Of a DNA stretch of 64,000 nt, positions 51,859 through 59,948 are shown piece after piece. The notes below the pieces were generated by a model, which was given only the letters and a program-made list of their open reading frames with translations, was not told the DNA's origin and made no database searches. The stretch comes from CAVURS01 sp963795385 (GTDB lineage Bacteria > Actinomycetota > Actinomycetes > Actinomycetales > CAVURS01), in contig CAWCHK010000014.1 of assembly GCA_963795385.1 (NCBI GenBank), forward strand, positions 434,001-498,000, written 5' to 3'. How positions within the stretch are numbered: the first letter of the stretch is position 1; each line of letters opens with the position of its first letter. The translations under genes were made by a program, and so were the position numbers.

Positions 51859-53163
51859 ATGCGCCGGACCGCACTCGTCGCCCTCGCGGCCCCGGCCGCG
51901 CTGCTGGCCCTGCTCGCGGCCGGGTGCACCGGGTCGTCGGAGCGCCGCGCCGCGCCCCGGCCCTCGCCCCGGCCCGAGCCACTGACCTGGACGGCCGAGC
52001 GGGTCCTGCCCGGTGTCCGGCCGGGTGGCATCACGACCGACCCCACGAGCGGCCTGGTCTACGTCGGCGGGTCGACCCCCGCGGTCCGCTCGCCGGCGTA
52101 CGACGGTCCGATCTACGCCGAGGTGAAGCGGCGGCCGGTCCTGTGGCAGCGCGACCTCGGGGGGCGGTGGCGCGAGACACACCTGCACGTGACCAGCTTC
52201 TACGGCGCCCAGGCCACGCTCTCGTCAGTGTCGGCCGCGGGCCGGGTCATGGCCCTGGGGACCGCGATCGGTGGAGCGCACGCCAACCCCCGGCCGTCGT
52301 TCTTCACCGGGGCGGCCGGCGGGCTCAGCGAGCACACCCAGGCGTTCGAGGTGTACGGCGGGCCGAACGCGCTCGCCATCACGGCGGCCGGCGCCGGCGC
52401 GCGGGAGTTCGTCATGGTCGGGCAGTGGGCGCCGGACCGGCACCAGGCGAGCGGTGCCGTGTGGACGTCGCCCGACGGGGAGTCGTTCGTGCGGCACGAC
52501 GCCATCCCCGGCTTCGGCGACAGTGCCGACGGGCGCCGGACGACCAGCCCGTTCGCGGTGAGCACCCTGGACGGCGCCTTCGTCATCGTGGGATCGACCC
52601 TCTCGATCGGCGGCGGCGACCTGACCATCGACCCCGGGCTGTGGCTCAGCGCGGACGGGACGCGGGTCCGGGCGGGGACGATGGGCCGGCCGGCCGGCAC
52701 GTCCGGTGGTCCGACGGCGCTGGCCTGCCAGGGCTCGGCAACGTCGTCGCAGCCGGTGGGGACAGCCGGGCCGGGGGCGGCCGGCTGCCTCGCGGCGGGG
52801 ATGGTGCAGTCCGCGGGCGCCTCGCGGCTCGCGGCCTGGCGGGTGAGCGCGCACCCCGCGGCCACCGGGTCCCTGGTCGATGTCCGGGGCTGCCCGACGC
52901 CGCCGCCCGCGCCTCAGCTCGGGTCAGCAGCGCCCGGGCCGCGCGAGGCGACCGTCCGGGTCGCGATCGGCCCGGACGGCTCGGGCTGGCTGGTCGCCTC
53001 GACCGGCTCGGCAGGGGTCGCCTGTCAGGTCGTCGGGCAGGTCGCGCGACGGGTCACCGTCCCGGCCGGCTGCCTTCCGGTGGGCGTGCTGGCGCCCAGG
53101 GCCGGGTCAGCCGTGCTGGTGTGCGCCGACGCCACTGGGGTGCGGACCTATCGCCGGGGCTAG
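51859..53163 (+). CDS. Putative lipoprotein of unknown function
   Basis: 434 residues. A lipoprotein signal MRRTALVALAAPAALLALLAAGC places the lipidated Cys at residue 23, followed by a Ser/Arg/Pro linker. The body is rich in Gly, Ala and beta-prone repeats (AQATLSSVSAAGRVMALGTAIG, EFVMVGQWAPDRHQASGAVWTSPDGESFVRHD), suggesting a beta-propeller-like fold, but I recognise no family. It may be cotranscribed with purB by position only. Confidence 0.75.
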   Translation: MRRTALVALAAPAALLALLAAGCTGSSERRAAPRPSPRPEPLTWTAERVLPGVRPGGITTDPTSGLVYVGGSTPAVRSPAYDGPIYAEVKRRPVLWQRDLGGRWRETHLHVTSFYGAQATLSSVSAAGRVMALGTAIGGAHANPRPSFFTGAAGGLSEHTQAFEVYGGPNALAITAAGAGAREFVMVGQWAPDRHQASGAVWTSPDGESFVRHDAIPGFGDSADGRRTTSPFAVSTLDGAFVIVGSTLSIGGGDLTIDPGLWLSADGTRVRAGTMGRPAGTSGGPTALACQGSATSSQPVGTAGPGAAGCLAAGMVQSAGASRLAAWRVSAHPAATGSLVDVRGCPTPPPAPQLGSAAPGPREATVRVAIGPDGSGWLVASTGSAGVACQVVGQVARRVTVPAGCLPVGVLAPRAGSAVLVCADATGVRTYRRG

Positions 53164-53172
53164 CCTCGACCC

Positions 53173-53418
53173 ATGGATGACGCCGGACTCCTCGACCAGA
53201 TCAACGCCCTCGTCCAGGAGGAGCACGCGCTGCGCGAGCAGGCCCAGGCCGGCCAGGTCGACAGCGAGGCGGAGCGGGCCCGGCTGCAGGAGCTCGAGGT
53301 GCAGCTGGACCGCTGCTGGGATCTGCTCCGCCAGCGGCGGGCCCGGCGGGAGTTCGGCGAGGATCCCGAGGCGGCGCAGGTACGCCCGGCGTCCGAGGTC
53401 GAGGGCTACCGCCAGTAG
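53173..53418 (+). CDS. DUF2630 family protein
   Basis: 81 residues, highly helical, with the DUF2630 pattern LLDQINALVQEEHALRE, then LQELEVQLDRCWDLLRQRRARREFGEDPEAAQVRP. The family is small, actinobacterial and of unknown function. The start is ATG at 53173, 9 bp after the lipoprotein stop. Confidence 0.85.
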   Translation: MDDAGLLDQINALVQEEHALREQAQAGQVDSEAERARLQELEVQLDRCWDLLRQRRARREFGEDPEAAQVRPASEVEGYRQ

Positions 53419-53444
53419 CGCCAGGGCTCTCGCGAGCGAGCGCG

Positions 53445-53461
53445 ATACCCTGCCGGGGTAT
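53445..53461. promoter_or_regulatory. Candidate CsoR operator upstream of csoR
   Basis: ATACCC-TGCCG-GGGTAT is a perfect 6-bp inverted repeat with a 5-bp spacer, 41 bp upstream of the csoR ATG. Known CsoR/RicR operators in actinobacteria share TACCC...GGGTA arms, so autoregulation by the downstream repressor is likely. Confidence 0.7.
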
Positions 53462-53501
53462 AGTGCCCGCGGATCCACCCACCGCGACCCGGAGGCCCCT
53501 C

Positions 53502-53783
53502 ATGCCCGGCTACGCCGGCACCAAGGACGACTACCTCAAACGGCTGCGGCGGGTCGAGGGTCAGGTGCGCGGCCTGCAGCGGATGGTCGAGGAGGACACC
53601 TCCTGCATCGACGTCCTGACCCAGGTGGCGGCCGTCACCAAGGCGCTCCAAGCGGTGAGCCTGGGGTTGCTCGAGGACCACGTCGCGCAGTGCGTGGCCG
53701 ACGCGGCCCACGAGCCGGACGCGGTCGCCCAGGCCAAGGTGCGTGAGGCTGCGGACGCCATCGCCCGCCTCGTCCGCAGCTAA
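53502..53783 (+). CDS. csoR: CsoR-family metal-sensing transcriptional repressor
   Basis: 93-residue all-helical repressor of the DUF156 family. The Cu(I) ligands of the family are all present: C35 (TSCIDVL), H60 and C64 (EDHVAQC). GGAGG at 53491-53495 sets the ATG at 53502. In related bacteria Cu(I) binding releases the protein from its operator and turns on copper export genes. No copA or copZ is adjacent; the downstream DNA is a repeat block, so it is an orphan here. The CopD-CtaG gene is 35 kb away. Confidence 0.92.
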   Translation: MPGYAGTKDDYLKRLRRVEGQVRGLQRMVEEDTSCIDVLTQVAAVTKALQAVSLGLLEDHVAQCVADAAHEPDAVAQAKVREAADAIARLVRS

Positions 53784-53842
53784 CCCGGACCTCCACGCCC
53801 CTGCCCCTGGCCCGGCAGCATCAGCGCCTCGTCGCCGCGCGT

Positions 53843-54299
53843 TGCGCGCAGCTCACCCCGGCTTCTTCCGCAACGGAGCAACGGCGCGTCAGCCGCGACG
53901 CAGAGTTGCACCGATCCGGCGAGGTCGGCCCCGAGGGCGCTCCGGGCGAGGACACCCGGAGCCGCGAGCACCGAGCGGCGAGCGGCGAGCCAGCGCCGCG
54001 CGTCGCGCGCAGCTCACCCCGGCTTCTCCCGCAACGGGGCAACGGCGCGTCAGCCGCGACGCAGAGTTGCACCGATCCGGCGAGGTCGGCCCCGAGGGCG
54101 CGCCGGGCGAGGACACCCGGAGCCGCGAGCACCGAGCGGCGAGCCAGCGCCGCGCGTCGCGCGCAGCTCACCCCGGCTTCTCCCGCAACGGGGCAACGGC
54201 GCGTCAGCCGCGACGCAGAGTTGCACCGATCCGGCGAGGTCGGCCCCGAGGGCGCGCCGGGCGAGGACACCCGGAGCCGCGAGCACCGAGCGGCGAGCG
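53843..54299. repeat. Tandem minisatellite, about three units of 154-161 bp
   Basis: AGCTCACC of each unit begins at 53850, 54011 and 54165, giving periods of 161 and 154 bp; the 7-bp difference is one extra GCGAGCG step. Units are nearly identical. The only open frames inside are long because of base composition and have no family resemblance. The block lies between csoR and the convergent VOC-like gene. Confidence 0.85.
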
Positions 54300-54405
54300 G
54301 CGAGCCAGCGGCCAGCGGCGAGCGGCGAGCCAGCGGCCAGCGGCGGGCCAGCGGCCAGCGGCCAGCGGCGGGCCAGCGGCGGGGCGCCAGCGGCCAGCGG
54401 CGGGT
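54286..54405. repeat. Heptanucleotide repeat array (GCGAGCG / GCCAGCG variants)
   Basis: The last minisatellite unit runs into about 15 imperfect 7-bp steps alternating GAGCGGC and CAGCGGC/CAGCGGG, reaching the 3' end of the convergent VOC-like gene. The same 7-mer explains the length difference between the large units. Confidence 0.75.
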
Positions 54406-55046
54406 CAGACGGTGATGGTGCCGGTGGGGGAGGCGAAGGTGACCGAGAGCAGGCCAGGGGTGCCGTGCGGCGCGAACCAGTCGACGTCGACGTCCTCGAG
54501 GGTCTGCGGTCCGCCGAGCCAGTCGACGACGCGACTGCGGTCACCGGCGATCTGCAGGCCCACCAGGGAGACCTCGCTGGGTCCGGACCGGGAGGGGTGC
54601 GGAGCCGTCCCCTCGGCCCAGTTGACGAAGAACGGCAGCTGCGCATCGGCCAGCAGGCCGGTCACCCCGACCTGGTGCCAGTGCAGCTCGGTCCCGTCCG
54701 GCAGGCGGCGGTTGCCGACCACCGAGTCCCGGCCGAGCCGGGTCGCCACGACCGCGATGTCGTGCACCGCGACGACCCATCCGAGCCACCCGCCGCCGGC
54801 CTGCGAGCGCGCCCGGACGGCCTGGCCGAACGGCACCTTGTCGGCGACCGGGTGGTCCAGGACCTCGACCACCTCGACGTAGTGACCACCGCGCAGCGGC
54901 AGGACGATGTTGCGGGTGCCGAACCTCGGGTGGACTCCTCCGTCGACGGGCTCGACGCCGATCGACTCGCTCAGCCGGGCCGCCGTCTCTCGCAGTCCGT
55001 CCGGCTCCGCGGCGTACGAGACGTGGTCCAGACGCATGTTTTGCAT
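54405..55046 (-). CDS. VOC-superfamily protein (glyoxalase-like domain)
   Basis: 213 residues. The N-terminus RLDHVSYAAEPDGLRETAARLSESIG and the metal-site strand GGHYVEVVEVLDHP are typical of Glyoxalase_3-like proteins, and the second half (VSLVGLQIAGDRSRVVDWLGG) is the paired beta-alpha module. The substrate is unknown. The start is ATG 55046, or 55037 if the third Met is used. The stop abuts the heptad repeat, so repeat growth could change the C-terminus. Confidence 0.8.
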   Translation of the reverse strand: MQNMRLDHVSYAAEPDGLRETAARLSESIGVEPVDGGVHPRFGTRNIVLPLRGGHYVEVVEVLDHPVADKVPFGQAVRARSQAGGGWLGWVVAVHDIAVVATRLGRDSVVGNRRLPDGTELHWHQVGVTGLLADAQLPFFVNWAEGTAPHPSRSGPSEVSLVGLQIAGDRSRVVDWLGGPQTLEDVDVDWFAPHGTPGLLSVTFASPTGTITV

Positions 55047-55134
55047 CGTGGCACAGGCGCCGACCCCCCTGATGGCCAGGGTGACCTACTACGCTCGGGC
55101 CACCTCGGGATTCGGATCGGACAACGGAGCGGCT

Positions 55135-55557
55135 GTGTCCCGCCGTGTGGTGCCTCGGCACCAGCCACCATCGGGAGACGCCATCGGCAGATGGCGTCTG
55201 GGTCACGACCCCAGCAGTGCCGCCATCGCCCGCCGGCTGGTCAGCCAAGCGCTGTCCGGCGACCCGCGCCCGGTGGCCGAGCAGGTGCTCCGCCGCGCGG
55301 TGCTCGCCACCAGTGAGCTCGTGGCCAACGCCGTCCGGCACGCCCGGCAGCCGCTCGACCTCGAGGTGAGCCGGACGCCGGACGGCTGGATGGTGGCCGT
55401 GGCCGACGGCGACCGGAGCGGACCTCAGCCGCGGCCGCTGGACCAGATGGCCGAGAACGGCCGCGGCCTGCTGATCATCGAGCGCAGCACCGAGCGCAGC
55501 GGCTGGTCACCCACGGCCTTGGGCAAGGTGGTCTGGGTCGAGCTCTGGGAGCGCTGA
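55135..55557 (+). CDS. Anti-sigma-factor-type ATP-binding protein (HATPase_c_2, RsbW-like)
   Basis: 140 residues. The GHKL ATPase core has the N-box VLATSELVANAVRHA, VAVADGDRS and the G-box ENGRGLLIIERSTERSGW. The GTG at 55135 is fixed by GGAG five nucleotides upstream. This small class, common in actinobacteria, acts as serine kinase anti-sigma factors or partners of STAS proteins; no STAS or sigma gene is adjacent. Its 3' end overlaps the convergent TPR-like gene by 51 bp. Confidence 0.85.
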   Translation: MSRRVVPRHQPPSGDAIGRWRLGHDPSSAAIARRLVSQALSGDPRPVAEQVLRRAVLATSELVANAVRHARQPLDLEVSRTPDGWMVAVADGDRSGPQPRPLDQMAENGRGLLIIERSTERSGWSPTALGKVVWVELWER

Positions 55558-56007
55558 CACCCGGTCGAGCCCACGGCGTACGGCGTCGTGAACCGTTGTG
55601 CCGTAACGGCCTTCGCCGACCGAGGCGCCTCCGTCCAGGGCGGCCTGGGCCGCCTCGTAGCCGGCCCGAGCCGCCGCCGGGTCACCCAGCTGCTCGTACG
55701 CGTACCCGACGTTGAGGTGCAGCGACGGGTAGAACGCCTCGACCAGGTCTCCGTCACCAGCGGCCCGGGCCTCGTCGGCCTCCGCGAGGCTGCGCAGGTT
55801 CCACTCCAGCGACTTCTCCTTGGTCGGCTGGTGCCGAGCGAGGTAGTGCGCGGCCAGGCAGCGCTCGTACGCCGACTGCGTGAGCGCCCAGGCCTGCTCG
55901 AACGCGAGCCGTGCGTCCCCCGGCCGGGCCTGCCCCTCGAAGCGCATGCCGTCCGCGCAGTGCTGCACCACCAGGTTGTCCGGGTCGATGCCGCGCGGCG
56001 CGCTCAT
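55507..56007 (-). CDS. TPR-like helical protein
   Basis: 166 residues with helix-turn-helix repeats reminiscent of tetratricopeptide units (PGDARLAFEQAWALTQSAYERCLAAHYLARHQ, YPSLHLNVGYAYEQLGDPAAARAGYEAAQAAL). It overlaps the tetR stop by 4 bp (ATGA), so the two are cotranslated. Function is unknown; protein-protein interaction is inferred from the fold. Confidence 0.75.
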   Translation of the reverse strand: MSAPRGIDPDNLVVQHCADGMRFEGQARPGDARLAFEQAWALTQSAYERCLAAHYLARHQPTKEKSLEWNLRSLAEADEARAAGDGDLVEAFYPSLHLNVGYAYEQLGDPAAARAGYEAAQAALDGGASVGEGRYGTTVHDAVRRGLDRVSALPELDPDHLAQGRG

Positions 56008-56645
56008 GGCGCCAGCCCGGCGGTCAGCAGATCCAGCAGGTGGTCGTAGGTCACCCCCGGGTCCTCGGTGAGGACCATCTGGCCGAGCTCGAGCGAGACC
56101 GCGCCGTGCACCGTGCTCCAGATCTGCTGGGCCAGGTCGACCGGGTCACCGTCGCGGATCACGCCGGCCTGGATGCCGTATGCGACGTGGGCGACGAGCG
56201 CCTCGAAGGCCGCGCGTGCGTGCTCCTCGACCTCGGGGTTCGCACCCGCGGCATGACCCTCGGCGCTGATGAAGATGACCGCGTAGTGCTGCGGGTGGCG
56301 CAGGGCGAACTCCCGGTAGCGCAGCCCGGACGCGCGCAGCCGGCGGATCGGATCCGGCTCGTCGTCACTCCCCTGCACGGCCTCGCGCAGCAGGTCGAAC
56401 GAGCGCATCACCAGCGCCTCGATCAAGCCGTCCTTGCTGCCGAACCGGTTGTAGACGCCCATCGGGGCGACCCCAGCCTCGGCCGCCACCGCCCGCACGG
56501 TGACGGCGGCCAGGCCCTCGCGAGCGAGCACCGCCTCGGCCGCCTCGAGCAGCGCCTGCTCGACGTCCTGGCTCGGAGTCCGGGCGCGGGCGGGCGGCGC
56601 CGGGGCCGGCGCCGGGGTGGGTCGACGAGGAGGCACGGGAGACAT
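56004..56645 (-). CDS. TetR-family regulator of the divergent DHA2 exporter
   Basis: 213 residues. A Pro/Ala-rich leader (PTPAPAPAPPARARTP) precedes the TetR_N HTH (about 28-75) with VEQALLEAAEAVLAREGLAAVTVRAVAAEAGVAPMGVYNRFGSKDGLIEAL, followed by an all-helical ligand domain. ATG 56645 is preferred; a start at 56744 would span the operator. It is divergent from the exporter, with a long inverted repeat between them, and coupled to the TPR-like gene downstream. Confidence 0.9.
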   Translation of the reverse strand: MSPVPPRRPTPAPAPAPPARARTPSQDVEQALLEAAEAVLAREGLAAVTVRAVAAEAGVAPMGVYNRFGSKDGLIEALVMRSFDLLREAVQGSDDEPDPIRRLRASGLRYREFALRHPQHYAVIFISAEGHAAGANPEVEEHARAAFEALVAHVAYGIQAGVIRDGDPVDLAQQIWSTVHGAVSLELGQMVLTEDPGVTYDHLLDLLTAGLAP

Positions 56646-56663
56646 CTTGACAGGTCCACGGGC

Positions 56664-56707
56664 GTTGTAGCACGCTGTTCCACAAAGGTAGAACGTCGTA
56701 CTACAAC
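56664..56707. promoter_or_regulatory. Long imperfect inverted repeat between tetR and the DHA2 exporter
   Basis: The arms are GTTGTAGCACGCTGTTC (56664-56680) and GAACGTCGTACTACAAC (56691-56707); 14 of 17 positions pair, with a 10-bp spacer. It lies 18 bp upstream of the tetR ATG and 51 bp upstream of the exporter ATG, as expected for an operator controlling both. Confidence 0.7.
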
Positions 56708-56758
56708 AGGCTGGTGCGACGACAACTCCGTACGACGACAACACCGAGGAGCCGGGTC

Positions 56759-58345
56759 ATGAGCAACACCCACGAACGCCGCTGGTGGATCCTCGGCGTC
56801 CTCTGCCTGTCGGTCCTGCTGGTCAGCATCGACAACACCATCGTCAACGTCGCGCTGCCGTCGATCAGCCGCGAGCTGTCGGCCTCGACCAGCCAGCTGC
56901 AGTGGGTCGTCGACGCGTACGCGCTGGTCTTCGCCGGCCTGCTCCTGCTCGGTGGGCACCTGGGCGACCGGCTCGGACGGCGCCGGATGCTGCAGGCCGG
57001 CATCGTCGGCTTCGCCCTCGCCTCGCTGCTCGCGTCGTTCTCGTCCACGGTCGACGAGCTGATCGTGGGCCGGGCCGTGATGGGCGCCGCAGCGGCTCTG
57101 ATCTACCCCGCGACCCTCGCCCTGCTGACCTCGACCTTCACCGACCGCAAGGAGCGGGCCGCGGCGATCGGCATCTGGTCGGCGGTCACCGGCCTGGCCG
57201 TCGCGCTGGGGCCGGTGACGGGCGGCCTGCTGCTGGAGCACTTCTCGTGGGGGTCGGTGCTGTGGGTCAACGTGCCCTTCGCGGCGGTCGCGCTGCTCGC
57301 CGGCGTACGCCTGCTGCCGGAGGCGCGCGACAGCGAGCCGGGCCGGTTCGACCCGGTCGGGGCCGTGGGCTCGGTGGCCGGGGTCGGCCTGCTGGTCTGG
57401 ACCACCATCGAGGCACCGCGGCACGGCTGGGCGTCCGCAGCGACGACCCTGGGGTACGCCGCGTCAGCCGTGGCGCTCGCGGGCTTTGTCGTCTGGGAGC
57501 TGCGGCGGCGCGACCCGCTGCTGGACATGCGACTGTTCCGCAACCCGCGGTTCTCGGCCGCGAGCGGGGCGATCGCGCTGGCGTTCTTCGGCCTCTTCGG
57601 CTTCATCTTCATGATCACGCAGTACTTCCAGGTCGTCCGCGGCTACACCACGCTCCGAGCCGGCGTCGCCACCCTGCCGTTCGCCGTGGTGATCGGCGCA
57701 GTCTCGCCGCTGGCCATCGTGCTGATGCAGAGGATCGGCACCAAGCTGGTCGTCGCGGGTGGCCTGCTGATCATGTCCGCCGGCTTCGTCGTGGCGTCCA
57801 CGACCGGTCTCGAGACGGCGTACTGGGGGCGGATCGTGATCTCGATGGTTCTCATGTCGGCCGGCCTCGGCCTCTCGGTGAGCCCGGCCACGGAGGCGAT
57901 CATGGGTGCGCTCCCGCTCAGCCAGGCCGGCGCCGGGTCCGCAGTCAACGACACGGTCCGCGAGATCGGCGGCACCATGGGCGTCGCGGTCGTCGGCTCC
58001 ACCCTCAGCACCGTCTACGGACCTCGCGTGGTCGACGGCCTCACGCCGCTGCACGTCCCGGTCGCGGGTCTGGCCCAGGCCTCCGACTCCGTGGTCGGCG
58101 GGCTGCAGGTGGCCCTCTCGCTGCCCGGTTCCGCTGCGGCGCAAGCGGCCGAGGTGGTCCGGCAGTCGTTCCTGGACGGTGTCGTGGCCGGGTCCCTGGT
58201 CTCGGCCGGGGCCTGCTTCGTCGCCGCGACGGCCGCCCTGCTGTTCCTGCCGGCCCGGCACGCGACGGCCGGTCCCGATGCGGCGGCCGACGCGGTCGAC
58301 GAGGTCGAGGCCGACGGCGCGGCCGAGGCGCTGGTCACCACCTGA
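56759..58345 (+). CDS. DHA2-family (14-TM) MFS drug exporter
   Basis: 528 residues with 14 hydrophobic helices. TM1 has LSVLLVSIDNTIVNVALPSI, then LQWVVDAYALVFAGLLLLGGHLGDRLGRRRML (motif A), and motif C is recognisable in GIWSAVTGLAVALGPVTGGLLLEHFSW. The ATG at 56759 has GAGGAG upstream. It is divergent from tetR with a shared operator. The drug specificity cannot be told from sequence. The stop is 2 bp from the convergent decarboxylase stop. Confidence 0.92.
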   Translation: MSNTHERRWWILGVLCLSVLLVSIDNTIVNVALPSISRELSASTSQLQWVVDAYALVFAGLLLLGGHLGDRLGRRRMLQAGIVGFALASLLASFSSTVDELIVGRAVMGAAAALIYPATLALLTSTFTDRKERAAAIGIWSAVTGLAVALGPVTGGLLLEHFSWGSVLWVNVPFAAVALLAGVRLLPEARDSEPGRFDPVGAVGSVAGVGLLVWTTIEAPRHGWASAATTLGYAASAVALAGFVVWELRRRDPLLDMRLFRNPRFSAASGAIALAFFGLFGFIFMITQYFQVVRGYTTLRAGVATLPFAVVIGAVSPLAIVLMQRIGTKLVVAGGLLIMSAGFVVASTTGLETAYWGRIVISMVLMSAGLGLSVSPATEAIMGALPLSQAGAGSAVNDTVREIGGTMGVAVVGSTLSTVYGPRVVDGLTPLHVPVAGLAQASDSVVGGLQVALSLPGSAAAQAAEVVRQSFLDGVVAGSLVSAGACFVAATAALLFLPARHATAGPDAAADAVDEVEADGAAEALVTT

Positions 58346-58347
58346 GC

Positions 58348-59814
58348 TCAGGCGACGACCTGGAAGGTGCCGAGGGCGGGATCAGCGGCGTACGCGATCC
58401 GGACGCCCTCGGCACCGGCCCGGTGCAGGGCAGCCACGACCTCGCGGGTGAGCACCTCTCCGGGCACGACGACGGGGATGCCCGGCGGGTAGGGCGCGAT
58501 CAGCTCGGCGCTGACCCGGCCGATCGCTTCGCTCGCGGGCAGGGTCAGGTGCGGTGCGAAGAACGCCGCCCGCGGGGTCATCGCCCGGGGTGCCGTCATC
58601 ACCCACTGCGCAGCGGCCACCACCGGTCGTGGCCGCGGATCCTGCCGGCTCAGCCCCTCCAGCAGCGAGTCGCGCAGTCGCGCAACGGTTTCCGGCGGGT
58701 CCATCAGGCTGACGATGGGCACGAGGGTGTCGCGGTCGGCCATCTCGAGCGGGATGCCGTCGGCCTGCAGATGGCGCTCCAGGACCAGGCCGTCATGGCC
58801 GGACGGTGCCAGCAGCACCACCAGCTTGGCCGGGTCGTAGCGGCCGGGGCCGAACGCCGCGGGCTCCAGGGTCCTCACACCGGCCGCCGCCAGGTCAAAG
58901 CGCACCCCGGCAACCAGCCCGGTCATCCGCTCGATCAGGCCCCGGCCGGTCGCGCTGGCGATCAGCGCTCGAGCCACGTCCGCACTGGCCAGGACGGTGC
59001 CCGAGGGGCTGGTGGTGAACCCGGCCTCGAAGCCGCGCTCGAGCCGGTCGCGGTCCAGCCGCTCGGTCCGGGCCACGACGATCGAGGCCTGGCTCCAGGC
59101 GCTGAGGGTCTTGTGCGCGCTCATCACCATGGCGTCCGCACCCAGCGCGATGGCGTGTCGCGGGTAGTCCGGATGCACACCGAGGTGTGCGCCCCACGCC
59201 TGGTCCACCACGACGGCCACGCCCCGATGATGAGCCAGGTCGATGACCGCCGGGAGGTCGCTGATCGTCCCGAGGTAGCCCGGCTCCACGCAGAAGACTG
59301 CCCGGGCATCGGGATGCGCGTCGAGGGCCGCCTCGACGGCGGTGAGATCCAAACCCGTTGGTACGCCGAGGGTCTGGTCGATCAGGGACGGCAGCCAGAC
59401 CGGGTCCAGGCCGGCCATGACCAGGCCGGTGACGGTGCTGCGATGCGCGTTGCGCGCGACGAGCACCGGGTCACCGGGCCGCCCGACGGCGAGGGCGACG
59501 GCCTGGTTGGCGTGGGTCGACCCACCGGTGGAGTAGCGGCACCAGTCGGCGCCCCAGAACGCCGCGCCGACCGCCTCGGCGGCCGCGACAGCCCCGGCGT
59601 CGAGCTTGACCGTGTCGAGGCCGCCGTACAGGGGGATGTCGGCGTCGAAGAACGGGCCGAGCGCCGGCGCGACCTCGTGCGCCCGCCGCTTGTGCCCCGG
59701 GATGGTGAACGACGCCAGGTCGCCCGTCATCGCCCGCTGCCACGCGGTGAACAGGCTCGCGTCCTGCAACCAGTCGCCGTCCGGACCGCTCTGCTCGTCC
59801 CCTGCCGTGGTCAT
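58348..59814 (-). CDS. Orn/Lys/Arg decarboxylase-family PLP enzyme
   Basis: 488 residues of the fold I group that includes arginine and lysine decarboxylases. It has the N-terminal FTIPGHKRR, YSTGGSTHANQAVALAV, the aspartate VVVDQAWGAHLGVHP and the PLP lysine in VMSAHKTLSAWSQAS, plus a C-terminal domain with PYPPGIPVVVPGEVLT. Short versions like this, without the N-terminal wing domain, occur across Gram-positives (YaaO/SpeA-like). It is monocistronic; the substrate (Arg, Lys or Orn) is not determined. Confidence 0.88.
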   Translation of the reverse strand: MTTAGDEQSGPDGDWLQDASLFTAWQRAMTGDLASFTIPGHKRRAHEVAPALGPFFDADIPLYGGLDTVKLDAGAVAAAEAVGAAFWGADWCRYSTGGSTHANQAVALAVGRPGDPVLVARNAHRSTVTGLVMAGLDPVWLPSLIDQTLGVPTGLDLTAVEAALDAHPDARAVFCVEPGYLGTISDLPAVIDLAHHRGVAVVVDQAWGAHLGVHPDYPRHAIALGADAMVMSAHKTLSAWSQASIVVARTERLDRDRLERGFEAGFTTSPSGTVLASADVARALIASATGRGLIERMTGLVAGVRFDLAAAGVRTLEPAAFGPGRYDPAKLVVLLAPSGHDGLVLERHLQADGIPLEMADRDTLVPIVSLMDPPETVARLRDSLLEGLSRQDPRPRPVVAAAQWVMTAPRAMTPRAAFFAPHLTLPASEAIGRVSAELIAPYPPGIPVVVPGEVLTREVVAALHRAGAEGVRIAYAADPALGTFQVVA

Positions 59815-59948
59815 GGCGTGGATTATCGCGCCCGGGCCCAGGCTCTAGTCAGGAGTGGGCCAGGCTCCTACGCTCCACCTCGCGGCGCATCGCCGGGCGC
59901 GTCGCCGGATGCAGCGCCGACGCCGTCGAGCGAGGATTGGTGAGCGCG

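Noticed and set aside
53821..54270. Reading frame of 149 codons on the minus strand across the minisatellite
   Set aside because: Its protein is only the repeat unit translated, Arg/Ser/Pro-rich without any family likeness; long open frames are expected in such GC-rich repeats.
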